In this document: in pieces, positions 17,386 through 25,683 of the stretch | Numbering within the stretch: position 1 is the stretch's first letter | Layout of the letters: each line of letters opens with the position of its first letter | Source: Sphingomonas paucimobilis | Lineage (GTDB): Bacteria > Pseudomonadota > Alphaproteobacteria > Sphingomonadales > Sphingomonadaceae | NCBI GenBank assembly: GCA_945860425.1 | Contig: CAMAQU010000002.1 | Location: forward strand, 1-38,964 | Direction: 5' to 3' | Length of the DNA stretch: 38,964 bases | Translations under genes and position numbers: made by a program | The notes under the pieces: model-generated | Told to the model about the DNA's origin: nothing | The model's input: the letters and a program-made list of their open reading frames with translations, nothing else | Databases searched by the model: none

Positions 17386-18036
17386 TTAGGTCCGTCTTTC
17401 CGCCAGGGTCTCTAACGTTGTGCGCTTATAGTGGCTGAAAATGGCTTGAAGATTGATCGAGCTTGGATTGATGAGCCATTGATAGACCAATCCAAAAATG
17501 AAGGCGTTAAACTCCATAGCGAAGCAAACGGGATCAATGGATGGACGGATCGTCCCTTCTTCAATTCCTTGCCGCACCCAGCGTTCGGAGTCGCGGCGAT
17601 AGGCCAAATGGTTGGCAGCCAATCGCCGCCGGACAGCCGTGTGGCTACTTATGGACTCATACCAGAGGATATAGAGAGCCTGCATCTCAACACTATGGTT
17701 CAACAAGAAATACTCGACCGCTTCAAGCGCCGCTGTAAACGCAGAAAGCCCTGATTTCTCGCCGACGAACCTGCGAAGCTCACTTGCCCATTTGTCATTA
17801 AACCCAAGAACCAACTGATTGAACAGCGCCTCTTTTGACCCAAAGCGATTGCTGGCCAGGCCCCGGCTGTAACCCGCGCGCTCCCCAATTTCTTTAAGTG
17901 TTGTATTCTGGGTGCCCTTTTCAACAATCAGAAGCATAGCAGCTTCAAACATGCGGGCATCAGACAAAGCCGTCCGCTCTGCCTGCGTGCGACGCCGAGG
18001 GCTTGGCGGCGCATGGGCAGCGAGACCGCTATGCAT
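17386..18036 (-). CDS. TetR/AcrR family transcriptional regulator
   Basis: The N-terminal helix-turn-helix is clear: ARMFEAAMLLIVEKG, then TTLKEIGERAGYSRGLASNRFGSKEALF, the TetR fold's three-helix DNA-binding domain. A helical ligand-binding domain of about 150 residues follows. Such regulators near acyl-CoA genes usually respond to a CoA ester or substrate. I start at ATG 18036; in-frame TTG 18078 and GTG 18072 would overlap the acyl-CoA ligase stop, and none has a strong ribosome site. It is embedded in the leftward operon, so it probably controls its own transcription through the divergent region 23724-24109. Confidence 0.88.
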   Translation of the reverse strand: MHSGLAAHAPPSPRRRTQAERTALSDARMFEAAMLLIVEKGTQNTTLKEIGERAGYSRGLASNRFGSKEALFNQLVLGFNDKWASELRRFVGEKSGLSAFTAALEAVEYFLLNHSVEMQALYILWYESISSHTAVRRRLAANHLAYRRDSERWVRQGIEEGTIRPSIDPVCFAMEFNAFIFGLVYQWLINPSSINLQAIFSHYKRTTLETLAERRT

Positions 18037-18049
18037 TTCTTGGGCTTTC

Positions 18050-19690
18050 TTAGCGACTAGGTTCTGCGACACGGACAAATCTCAATTTTCCAGAGTCGAC
18101 GTCCTCTCTTAATTTACGTTTGTCTATTTTCCCAACGCTGGTCTTAGGCAGATTAGGAATAGATGCCCAATATTCGGGGACCATGAATTTGGCCATTTTA
18201 TCTAAGAGAAAACGTCGAACCTCCTCATGGTCAACCTGGTGACCCTCCAACGCCGTCAGAATGACCAAAGGCCTCTCCTCCCAACGTGGATCGGGCACCG
18301 CAATCACGGCGACCTCATTCACGCCCGGATAGCGGCTCACAGCATTTTCCAAATCGACGGACGAAATCCATTCTCCCCCCGATTTGATGAGATCCTTTGT
18401 GCGATCTGTAACCTGCACATACCCGCGGCTGTCGATTGTGCCGGCGTCCCCTGTTCGCAGCCAGCCGTCCTTTGTGAGCGGGCGATCGGCCTCAGCCTGA
18501 AGATAATAGCCCTGCGTGACCCAAGGGCCGCGCAATTGCAGATGGCCAATGGCCTGACCATCTTCTGGCAGCGGCTGGTCAAGATCGTCGACGATGCGCA
18601 CTTCCATTCCTGCAACAGGTCGACCACTTTTTGCCCGCCACTGAACCTCATCATCCGATGGCACATCAACGGGGGGGAAGGAAAGGACGCACATCGGGCT
18701 TGTCTCAGTCATGCCCCATCCTTGAACTAGGCCGACGCCCCAAGCAGCGCGCACCCGCTCGATCAACGTAGGCGACACGGCAGACCCGCCAGAAATCAGC
18801 ACTCGGAAGCACGATAGGTCGAGCGGCTCTTGGTTGTGCATCAACAGCAAGTCGTTCAGGATTGTTGGGACGGCCGCGGCAAAGGTCGGACGCGTCAGGG
18901 TGATCAATTGCGCCAACTTATCTGGCTGAAGATGCGGCCCAGGCAACACGAAATTGCTACCTGCGAGCCAACCGGAAAAGGGCGCGCCCCAGGCATTGGC
19001 GTGGAACATCGGCGGGACCATTAAGAGTGTGTCCCGGTTACTGATCGCAAAAGCGTCCGCTCCAAGCGAGGCTAGGCTGTGCAGAAAAATGGATCGATGG
19101 CTGTAGACGACCCCCTTTGGATTGCCAGTCGTCCCAGAGGTATAGCACATGACGGCCGCGCTGTTTTCATCGAGGTCGGGCCAGTCGTCAAAGGGCGACA
19201 CCCCGTCGATCAAATCCTCATAGCCAATGAGCTTGCCCGAAAAACCAGGGAGAGCAGCAGGTGCATCGCCCAGGACAACAATCATGTCGACCGATGGTAG
19301 ATCGCCAATTACCGAAGCCACCAAAGGCACAAATGACGCATCAAGGATGAGCACCCGATCCTCGGCATGACCGATGATATAGGCAATCTGTTCCGCGGCG
19401 AGCCGGACATTTACCGTGTGGAGCACGCCAGCCATTGCCGGGATCGCCAGATAGGCTTCCAAATGCTCTTGGGTGTTCCAGCATAGCGTCCCGACCCGAT
19501 CCCCCATGGCAAGACCGTGCGCCCGAAGCGCTCTAGCCAGCTGACGCGCGCGATGAGCAACATCGGCATAGCTGGCGGACCGCAACTGAGAGCCGTCAAA
19601 GCTCATCACTTGGCTGTTTTCAAAAAGGCGGGCGCCGCGTCGCAAGATCATCTGCGTCGACAGCGGAAACTGCATCATCGTGGCGTCCAT
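18050..19690 (-). CDS. AMP-forming acyl-CoA synthetase (fatty-acid/cyclic-acid CoA ligase)
   Basis: A 546-residue ANL-superfamily enzyme that adenylates a carboxylic acid and transfers it to CoA. The P-loop is CYTSGTTGNPKG (residues 182-193), and the aromatic motif is GWGMTETSP. The hinge motif reads TGDAGTIDSRGYVQVTDRTKDLIK, and the catalytic lysine is in SVGKIDKRKL (about Lys521). Length and motifs fit medium/long-chain ligases. Its ATG shares an A with the TAA of the upstream kinase gene (TAATG). Substrate is unknown; context suggests the hydroxy or keto acid made by this cluster. Confidence 0.94.
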   Translation of the reverse strand: MDATMMQFPLSTQMILRRGARLFENSQVMSFDGSQLRSASYADVAHRARQLARALRAHGLAMGDRVGTLCWNTQEHLEAYLAIPAMAGVLHTVNVRLAAEQIAYIIGHAEDRVLILDASFVPLVASVIGDLPSVDMIVVLGDAPAALPGFSGKLIGYEDLIDGVSPFDDWPDLDENSAAVMCYTSGTTGNPKGVVYSHRSIFLHSLASLGADAFAISNRDTLLMVPPMFHANAWGAPFSGWLAGSNFVLPGPHLQPDKLAQLITLTRPTFAAAVPTILNDLLLMHNQEPLDLSCFRVLISGGSAVSPTLIERVRAAWGVGLVQGWGMTETSPMCVLSFPPVDVPSDDEVQWRAKSGRPVAGMEVRIVDDLDQPLPEDGQAIGHLQLRGPWVTQGYYLQAEADRPLTKDGWLRTGDAGTIDSRGYVQVTDRTKDLIKSGGEWISSVDLENAVSRYPGVNEVAVIAVPDPRWEERPLVILTALEGHQVDHEEVRRFLLDKMAKFMVPEYWASIPNLPKTSVGKIDKRKLREDVDSGKLRFVRVAEPSR

Positions 19691-20730
19691 TAAATGGCCC
19701 CCCGGTCTATATGTTTTGCGGCTTCCTGGAGCAGGTTCGGCACATCATGCTCCAGATTTCGAGCATAATCGCGGTCGTCCAATCCGCGGCGGTGGGCAAC
19801 AAAGGCACCTTCAACGATCGCCGCCAACCGCCAAGCAGCAAAAACGGTGTAATATCCCAAATGGCGCTGATCAAAGCCCGTCAACTCCGCCCAAAGATCG
19901 GCCAGGGCAGCAGCCGGAATAATATCAGGCCGATTGGTCAGGGCCTGAACATGTGCGAAGCCCAAAGCATGCTCGGGGTTACGCTGCCAAAAGAACAGGC
20001 AAAGCCCCAAATCGATCAGGGGGTCCCCCAATGTCGCCATCTCCCAATCAAGGATACCCAAGAGGCGCGGCTGACCTTTATCGACAAGGCAATTGTCGAG
20101 GTGAAAATCACAATGAATCAAACTTGCGTGCTGACAGTCCGGACGGTTTGCCAACAGCCAGTCGGCAATCTCCTGAAGGAGGGGCAAGGGGCGAACTTGA
20201 TCCGTTGCACGCTGGTCCAGCCAACGCTCAACTTGGCGCGCCACAAACAAATCAGGCTGACCAAATCGATCCGGCAGACGCGACGCACAATCCGCGCGAT
20301 GGACCGCTGCAAGCCCTTGGATCATTGCTCGGCCCAGAGCAGAAACATGGTCGGCCGCTGAGGCGGTGGAATCGTAGCTGGCCGGCAAGTGGGTCGTCAA
20401 AGAAACGCCATCCAGCCATTCAATGACGGAAAAAGATTGCCCGATCACGCTCGGGTCATCGCACCATGCGACCGGACGCGGCACAGGAGCCTGACCCTGT
20501 AACGCCACAAGCGCCTTGTGCTCGCGCGCGATCCCAGCGGCAGCCTTATCGGAAATCGCAATGACAGGTGGGTGACGCAAAACGAAACGCCCGGAGTCAC
20601 TCTCAATCAATTGGGTCACATTCGCGTTGCCGCCCGCCAGCAACGGGCCGGGCCGGGCATTCTCAATGCCCGCTTCTTGTGTCAGCCATTGGCTTAAACG
20701 CGCAAACGCCTCTGAGGCTAGAGGTTGCAC
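19690..20730 (-). CDS. APH/phosphotransferase family kinase, ACAD10/11-type (copy 1)
   Basis: A 346-residue kinase of the same subgroup as the gene at 16052. It has the glycine loop LLAGGNANVTQLIE, the catalytic loop IHCDFHLDNCLVD (HxDxxxxN) and the metal motif LGILDWEMATLGDP. I start at GTG 20730, six bases after GGAGG. The gene then overlaps the SDR stop by 13 bases, and its TAA overlaps the acyl-CoA ligase ATG. The tight coupling SDR, kinase, CoA ligase mirrors the Pseudomonas levulinate genes, where the kinase phosphorylates a 4-hydroxyacyl-CoA. That function is inferred here. Confidence 0.9.
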   Translation of the reverse strand: MQPLASEAFARLSQWLTQEAGIENARPGPLLAGGNANVTQLIESDSGRFVLRHPPVIAISDKAAAGIAREHKALVALQGQAPVPRPVAWCDDPSVIGQSFSVIEWLDGVSLTTHLPASYDSTASAADHVSALGRAMIQGLAAVHRADCASRLPDRFGQPDLFVARQVERWLDQRATDQVRPLPLLQEIADWLLANRPDCQHASLIHCDFHLDNCLVDKGQPRLLGILDWEMATLGDPLIDLGLCLFFWQRNPEHALGFAHVQALTNRPDIIPAAALADLWAELTGFDQRHLGYYTVFAAWRLAAIVEGAFVAHRRGLDDRDYARNLEHDVPNLLQEAAKHIDRGAI

Positions 20731-21452
20731 ATTAATCCTCCGTCGGTCACAACGGTCGAGCCCGTCATATATCCCGAACCTGCGACCCACCAGACGACAT
20801 CGGCAATTTCTTCAGCGGTTCCCATCCGGCCAAGCGGCACTTTATCAACGATCTTCTGTCGTGCCTTTTCCGACACGCCTGCCGTCATATCGGTCATAAC
20901 AAAGCCCGGAACCACCAGGTTGACCCGAATATTTTGCCGCGCAAGCTCGCATGCCAAGACTTGGGTGAGCCCAGAAAGGCCTGCCTTGGATGCTCCATAG
21001 CAGCTGTCGCCAGAAAATCCGCGAAAGCCGACAACAGCGCCTATGTTAATAATGGCTCCACCAGCTGCGAGATGCGGGAGAACGGTCCGAATGGCCCGCA
21101 TCGGACCCGACAAATTCGTCGCGAGCGAATCGTCCCAATCGGCATCGCTAATCGAAAGCAACTTGCCCCCGCGGTGAAGGCCTGCATTGTTAACGAGGAT
21201 GTCGACGCCACCCCATTCGTCAACCATCGCAGCGACGGCGGACCCAAGGTCTTGGGCGGAGCTTACATCGCCGCGCACAGCAATCGCGTTTTGGCCGAGG
21301 GATTTGGCCAGATGAGTGACATCATCCCCTCTAGCCATGAGGCAAACCTTGTCGCCTCGCGCGATCGCTAGGGAAGCGATCGCGTGGCCTAAGCCACGCG
21401 ACGCCCCTGTCACAAGCCAGCGACGCTGGCTCGAGTTGGTGTGATTAGACAT
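20718..21452 (-). CDS. short-chain dehydrogenase/reductase (FabG-like) with catalytic Ser replaced by Ala
   Basis: A 244-residue classical SDR. The cofactor loop is TGASRGLG (15-22), the structural motif is NNAG (88-91), and Asn113, Tyr152 and Lys156 of the tetrad are present (CYGASK). The serine expected 13 residues before the tyrosine is Ala139 (codon GCT, in NIGAVVGFRG). Activity as an alcohol/ketone oxidoreductase could therefore be weak or altered. AGAGGA precedes the ATG. The gene lies 12 bp after the TonB receptor and overlaps the kinase gene, so it is co-transcribed with both. Confidence 0.92.
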   Translation of the reverse strand: MSNHTNSSQRRWLVTGASRGLGHAIASLAIARGDKVCLMARGDDVTHLAKSLGQNAIAVRGDVSSAQDLGSAVAAMVDEWGGVDILVNNAGLHRGGKLLSISDADWDDSLATNLSGPMRAIRTVLPHLAAGGAIINIGAVVGFRGFSGDSCYGASKAGLSGLTQVLACELARQNIRVNLVVPGFVMTDMTAGVSEKARQKIVDKVPLGRMGTAEEIADVVWWVAGSGYMTGSTVVTDGGLMCNL

Positions 21453-21464
21453 TCGTCCTCTAGG

Positions 21465-23723
21465 TCAGAATGTCTGAGTTACAGCCACGCCCCAGGTCTG
21501 ACGCGGGCGAGGGGAGGCATAGCTCCAGATACCCTGAACGTCATAACCAATGGTCCAGCCCTTTTCATTGGCAAGGTTCTTGCCAAAGACGCTGACGGTC
21601 GTGTTGTTTAGCTTATAGTTGATCGACGCATCGAGCAGGTACTGGCCGTCGTTGCGCAAGTTCGGGTTGTTCAGGAAGGTGATTTCATGTGCACCAACAT
21701 AGTGCAGATTGCCATTCACCCACATTGTCCCCGAGCCGACTTCCCTCTCCCAGCTTGCGCCAAGGTCCCAAGTCCACTTCGGAGCGCGACGTATCTTCAG
21801 GAACGTCGCGTCAACAGGCTTGCCTGTGCTGTAGATGTCACCGAAGAAGTTTTTGTACTTGGCATCAAGATACCCAAGTTTGGCATTCAGCGTTAGGCCA
21901 TCGGTTGGCTTTGCCGCGAGATCCAACTCAATGCCCTTAAGGTCAGCTTGGGAAGCATTGATTGTTCGGTTTTCACGTCCAGTCGATGTGCCCGGCGCGG
22001 GAACGTCCAGATCTTGCTGCATGTCCTTATACTTCATCAGGAAGACAGCGCCGTTCAACCGGACCCGACGATCAAAAAACTCCGACTTGAAACCAAGTTC
22101 GTAGTTATCGAGCGTTTCCGGATTATAGGCATTCACCGCAGCGCCGACTGTGGCGGGTCGGCCGTTAAAGCCACCGCCGCGATAGCCGCGCGACCACAAC
22201 GCATAGGTCATGACATCCGGCGTCCAATTCATGCTCAAGCTCACCTTGGGCGTGAATTTGGACCAGTCCGCTTCTTTCGGAGCCGTCATGACAATATTGC
22301 CATTCGCCGAGCTTGGCTGGATCGTGACAATCGGATTAACCTCGGCTGTCGAGCCGTAAATGAAAATCGTCTTGTCGTTGACCAAGCTCGTCTTTTTGTC
22401 GTGAGTATAGCGTCCGCCGACTGTCAGCTTCAGCTTGTCGGTGAATTTGTAATCACCTTCAAAGAAGACAGCTGAGGATTTCGTGGTTTGCGTCACGTCC
22501 TGCGCGCTTGTGAGCAACGGCGCCCCGGCAAAGCCAATATAGTTTTTCAGATTGATCGTATATCCTGAGTCCCAGAGATATCCGCCCAAAACAAAATTGA
22601 CCGGGCCCGATCCGCCTTTCGTCAACCGCACTTCATTCGTCGTTTGGCGCCAGCGCGCCGGACGATCAGTGTGGTAGAGCAAGGAGGGTGAGGCATCAAA
22701 GTCCTGCGTCACAGCTTCGCTAGTCTTGAGATAACCGAGAATATACTGAAGTTCGTAATCATCTGAGAGATCGTACTTCACTTTCCCGATCGCCATATCC
22801 AGCTCGAAACGAGCGCTCTTGTCAATTGGCCCATCGCCCAGGCTGACATATGGATTTCCGGACACGGAAACACCCGGAGCAGGCGAGCATTGCTGATAAG
22901 CAGCACAGAAGAGATCTGTAGATTTGTTAACTGCAATAAGCTGCGGCGCGGCTTGCCGCGTCAGCTGATGATCATAATTTGCAGAAATCTCTAGGCCGTC
23001 GGTCGGCGTGATTAGGATCATTGCACCGACAGCGCTGAAATCCGATTTCTGGCCATCTTTGCCCTGCGTCCGGTTAAAAATGTAACCGTCTGAGACATTA
23101 TATGCCCCGGTCAGCTTCATCGCCACATTTGGAGCGAGGCCAAAGCTCACCACACCCTGTGCATCAAGGGTGTTAAAGCGACCATACGTAACGCGCGCTT
23201 TGCCGCTTAGCTCTTGAGTCGGGCGCGACCGCGAAAGGTTGATCACCCCACCCGTCGCATTGCGACCGAATAACGTGCCCTGCGGCCCACGAAGGACTTC
23301 AACGCGATCAATATCGATCGCCTTGAGAAGCGAGCCTGAACTTTGACCGATGTAAACATCATCAATGATGACGCCGACGGCCGGATCGACCGACTTTTCA
23401 ACGTCAGCAACGCCAATGCCGCGAATATAGATAGCTGCAACGCCACCCGGACCCTGCTGCGTATCGTCGATAATGACGTTCGGCGACGCATTCGCAAAAT
23501 CACGAACGTCTGAGTCAAATCGCCGCGCAATTTCCGCTGAGGAAAGTGCACTTACCGATGATGAGACATCTTGCAGATTTTCAACGCGCTTGCGGGCGGT
23601 CACAACAATTTCATCGAGGCCCTGATTATCATTCGGCTCCGCCGCGAGCACCTGACTTGCTCCTAGGGTTGCCATAGATGCTGTAGCAGCAAGAACTGCA
23701 CGGAAATAAGTTGCTGACTTCAT
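21465..23723 (-). CDS. TonB-dependent outer-membrane receptor
   Basis: This 752-residue outer-membrane transporter is driven by TonB/ExbBD. A signal peptide (about 1-27, ending VLA) is followed by the plug start LDEIVVTARKR. The plug motifs RGIGVADVEKSVDPAVGVIIDDV and VLRGPQGTLFGRNATGG come next. A 22-strand-type barrel ends in a terminal Phe. I use ATG 23723 with GGAGAAGGA just upstream; a 41-residue upstream extension is not signal-like. As first gene of the leftward operon it likely imports the compound that the cluster degrades. Confidence 0.94.
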   Translation of the reverse strand: MKSATYFRAVLAATASMATLGASQVLAAEPNDNQGLDEIVVTARKRVENLQDVSSSVSALSSAEIARRFDSDVRDFANASPNVIIDDTQQGPGGVAAIYIRGIGVADVEKSVDPAVGVIIDDVYIGQSSGSLLKAIDIDRVEVLRGPQGTLFGRNATGGVINLSRSRPTQELSGKARVTYGRFNTLDAQGVVSFGLAPNVAMKLTGAYNVSDGYIFNRTQGKDGQKSDFSAVGAMILITPTDGLEISANYDHQLTRQAAPQLIAVNKSTDLFCAAYQQCSPAPGVSVSGNPYVSLGDGPIDKSARFELDMAIGKVKYDLSDDYELQYILGYLKTSEAVTQDFDASPSLLYHTDRPARWRQTTNEVRLTKGGSGPVNFVLGGYLWDSGYTINLKNYIGFAGAPLLTSAQDVTQTTKSSAVFFEGDYKFTDKLKLTVGGRYTHDKKTSLVNDKTIFIYGSTAEVNPIVTIQPSSANGNIVMTAPKEADWSKFTPKVSLSMNWTPDVMTYALWSRGYRGGGFNGRPATVGAAVNAYNPETLDNYELGFKSEFFDRRVRLNGAVFLMKYKDMQQDLDVPAPGTSTGRENRTINASQADLKGIELDLAAKPTDGLTLNAKLGYLDAKYKNFFGDIYSTGKPVDATFLKIRRAPKWTWDLGASWEREVGSGTMWVNGNLHYVGAHEITFLNNPNLRNDGQYLLDASINYKLNNTTVSVFGKNLANEKGWTIGYDVQGIWSYASPRPRQTWGVAVTQTF

Positions 23724-23887
23724 AACTATCCTTCTCCTCCCCATGCGGCTCGCGCAAAGGTTTTCAAAAGCAGATGCCCCTGCACCGTTGCGTGACAGGC
23801 AGCTGCGCCGCTCCTTTTTGCTTCGGGTCCCGATTTTGATGCTCAAAACGCGGTCCCCTTCGAGAGCTAGCAGAACAATTGATATAT

Positions 23888-23906
23888 TACTTGTTTAAGA
23901 CGAGCA
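23888..23906. promoter_or_regulatory. candidate operator, copy 1 (leftward side)
   Basis: TACTTGTTTAAGACGAGCA is a 19-bp imperfect palindrome (6 of 9 base pairs match around the central A). It shares 15 of 19 bases with the copy at 24048-24066. It sits next to a TAATAT box about 165 bp upstream of the TonB receptor start. Its placement fits a TetR-family operator. Confidence 0.5.
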
Positions 23907-23952
23907 AGTGGTCAAGGGCTAACGATGGCCCTTTCAACTGGGGGAATGAATT

Positions 23953-24015
23953 CCTTGAGAAAAAATGCCCAGAAAAGGGCAATTTTTTTTTTGCTCTTCG
24001 TCGGAATTCTCAAGG
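23953..24015. repeat. outer inverted repeat enclosing the hairpin
   Basis: CCTTGAGAA (23953-23961) pairs exactly with TTCTCAAGG (24007-24015). The inner hairpin at 23966-23980 lies between the arms, giving a nested structure midway between the two candidate operators. Confidence 0.45.
23962..23992. terminator. intrinsic-terminator-like hairpin with A tract and T tract
   Basis: TGCCC (23966-23970), loop AGAAAA, GGGCA (23977-23981) is preceded by six A and followed by ten T. Read on either strand it has the stem-plus-U-tract form of an intrinsic terminator. The stem is short (5 bp, extended by A/T pairs after one mismatch). It lies upstream of both operons' likely promoters, so what transcript it would end is unclear. 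Confidence 0.5.
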
Positions 24016-24047
24016 CGCACTCCGGAAAATACGGGTCAGCTGTTTTT

Positions 24048-24066
24048 TACTTGTTTAAAGCTAGTA
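24048..24066. promoter_or_regulatory. candidate operator, copy 2, overlapping the rightward -10
   Basis: TACTTGTTTAAAGCTAGTA is a 19-bp imperfect palindrome with 7 of 9 base pairs matching around the central A. Its right end runs into TATGAT (24065-24070), a good -10 for the rightward operon, 40 bp before the first start codon. A repressor bound here would block the promoter. It is paired with copy 1 at 23888. Confidence 0.55.
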
Positions 24067-24109
24067 TGATGGATAAACCTGCGGCAAAAGACGTCCTTAG
24101 GAGAGCGGT

Positions 24110-24355
24110 ATGGCTGGGCGCATGGCAGGCAAAACGGCGCTGAGTTCTGGTGCTGCAAGCGGGCTGGGAAAAGCACAGGCGAAAGTTTTCACCCAAGTAG
24201 GTGTTCGGGTCAGCACGATCTTCCCGGGACAAGACCGTACACCTATTCTGGGATCTATCACTCATGAACAGGACGCCGCTAGTCAAGCTGCGATTCCGAT
24301 GGGCATCACCGGAGCTGAATTGTGGATCGACGGCGGCTGGTGCGCCGATCATTGA
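24110..24355 (+). pseudogene. internally deleted short-chain dehydrogenase (81 residues)
   Basis: The frame opens with the SDR cofactor start (MAGKTALSSGAASGLGKAQA). Within a few residues it jumps to sequence belonging after residue 180 of a normal SDR (VRVSTIFPGQDRTPILGS). It ends with the C-terminal motif ITGAELWIDGGW. The central half, including NNAG and the Ser-Tyr-Lys site, is gone, with the frame kept. A strong ribosome site (TAGGAGAG) precedes ATG 24110. It is the first frame of the rightward operon. It cannot be an active SDR; it may still be translated as a leader of the operon. Confidence 0.7.
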
Positions 24356-24375
24356 ACTTAGACAGGGTAAATTAA

Positions 24376-25683
24376 ATGGCATGGGATTTTTCGACAGAGC
24401 CTGAATTTCAAGAACAGCTCGACTGGATGAAGGAATTTGTAGCGGCCGAGATTGAGCCGATGGACCTTGTGTTCCGCCATCCGGCAGCACCTTTTGATCC
24501 GTCGTCTCCCGCCCAGCGCGCAATGGCGCCGCTAAAGGAGATTGTGAAGAAGAAGGGCCTTTGGGCATGCCATCTTGGTCCGGAACTGGGCGGACAGGGC
24601 TTTGGCCAGGTTAAGCTGGGCCTGATGAACGAAATCCTCGGACGCAGCCGCTTTGCACCCACCGTGTTCGGCACTCAAGCGCCCGACACCGGCAATGCTG
24701 AAATCCTCGCCCGCTTTGGCACGGAAGAGCAAAAGCAGCTCTATCTGCAGCCGTTGCTCGATGGTGAGATTTTCTCCTGCTATTCGATGACAGAACCGCA
24801 AGCCGGGGCAGACCCCGGCCAGTTTACCTGCCAGGCAGACCTGATCGGCAATGAATGGGTCATCAATGGCGAAAAATGGTTCGCAAGCCATGCATGCGTT
24901 GCCGAATTTTTGATCGTGATGTGCATCACCGATCCGGAAGTTCCGGTTCATGAAGGCTCAACCATGCTCATCGTCCCCAAGGACACGCCAGGCATGGAGA
25001 TTATCCGCAATACTGCTGTCGGCCCCAAAGATGCGCTGGGCAGCGGCGTTCATGGCTATTTGCGATTTACCGATTGCCGGGTACCGCGCGTCAACGCGCT
25101 CGGCCCCGTCGGCGAAGGCTTTAAGGTCGCCCAGTCCCGCCTCGGTGGTGGCCGCATTCACCATGCCATGCGAACCGTCGGGATGCTGAACAAGGCAATG
25201 GAGATGATGTGTGAGCGCGTTGTCTCGCGCACCACCAAGGGCGAACGCCTTGCCGACAAGCAAATGGTGCAGGAAAAAATTGCCGACAGCCACACTCAGA
25301 TCACCCAGTTCCGACTGCACGTGCTCTACACCGCTTGGCTGCTCGATCGAGATAAGGCCTATACCCGACCGGTTCGACGCGAGATTTCCGCGATCAAAGC
25401 TGCCATGCCAGATGTGCTGAAGGATGTGATCTATCGGGCACTCCATCTCCACGGCTCGCTTGGCATGTCGAACGAAACCCCGTTGATGGATATGTGGCAA
25501 TATGTGCCCGAAATGGGGATCGTCGACGGCCCGACCGAGGTCCATAAGGTCTCGGTTGCCAAGGATGTGTTGCGCCATGTTGCACCTTCGCCGGGCGTCT
25601 TCCCTACTTATTTCACGCCAGACCGGCGCGCCGCCGCCGCAATAAAATTCGCCGCATTTTTGGGTGAGGAGAAGGCGGCATGA
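24376..25683 (+). CDS. acyl-CoA dehydrogenase, ACAD10/11-like
   Basis: A 435-residue FAD enzyme. Motifs in order are QAPDTGNAEIL (101-111), the flavin/substrate motif YSMTEPQAGADP (136-147), GGGRIHHAMRTVG (257-269), LHGSLGMSNETPL and the C-terminal IVDGPTEVHK (382-391). The APDTGN and GRIHHxMRTVG patterns are, from memory, hallmarks of ACAD10/11-type proteins. These remove phosphate from 4-phosphoacyl-CoA rather than simply desaturating. The two APH-type kinases of the opposite operon match this role. Its stop overlaps the next ATG (ATGA at 25680). Confidence 0.93.
   Translation: MAWDFSTEPEFQEQLDWMKEFVAAEIEPMDLVFRHPAAPFDPSSPAQRAMAPLKEIVKKKGLWACHLGPELGGQGFGQVKLGLMNEILGRSRFAPTVFGTQAPDTGNAEILARFGTEEQKQLYLQPLLDGEIFSCYSMTEPQAGADPGQFTCQADLIGNEWVINGEKWFASHACVAEFLIVMCITDPEVPVHEGSTMLIVPKDTPGMEIIRNTAVGPKDALGSGVHGYLRFTDCRVPRVNALGPVGEGFKVAQSRLGGGRIHHAMRTVGMLNKAMEMMCERVVSRTTKGERLADKQMVQEKIADSHTQITQFRLHVLYTAWLLDRDKAYTRPVRREISAIKAAMPDVLKDVIYRALHLHGSLGMSNETPLMDMWQYVPEMGIVDGPTEVHKVSVAKDVLRHVAPSPGVFPTYFTPDRRAAAAIKFAAFLGEEKAA

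Larger units (their letters stand above)
23724..24109. promoter_or_regulatory. divergent control region between the two catabolic operons
   Basis: This 386-bp stretch separates the leftward operon (starting at the TonB receptor) from the rightward operon. It contains two matching 19-bp palindromes, a nested hairpin with A and T tracts, and a candidate -10 (TATGAT, 24065-24070) for the rightward operon overlapping the second palindrome. A leftward -10-like TAATAT lies at 23884-23889 beside the first palindrome. A short frame ending at 24143 has no support as a gene. Confidence 0.6.

Noticed and set aside
16052-20730. Antibiotic resistance function for the two aminoglycoside-phosphotransferase-family genes
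   Set aside because: The family name is misleading here: both sit in an acyl-CoA operon and resemble the ACAD10/11-associated kinase branch.
23925-24143. 72-residue plus-strand frame across the divergent control region
   Set aside because: It runs through the hairpin, A/T tracts and operator, lacks a ribosome site, and overlaps the SDR remnant start in another frame.
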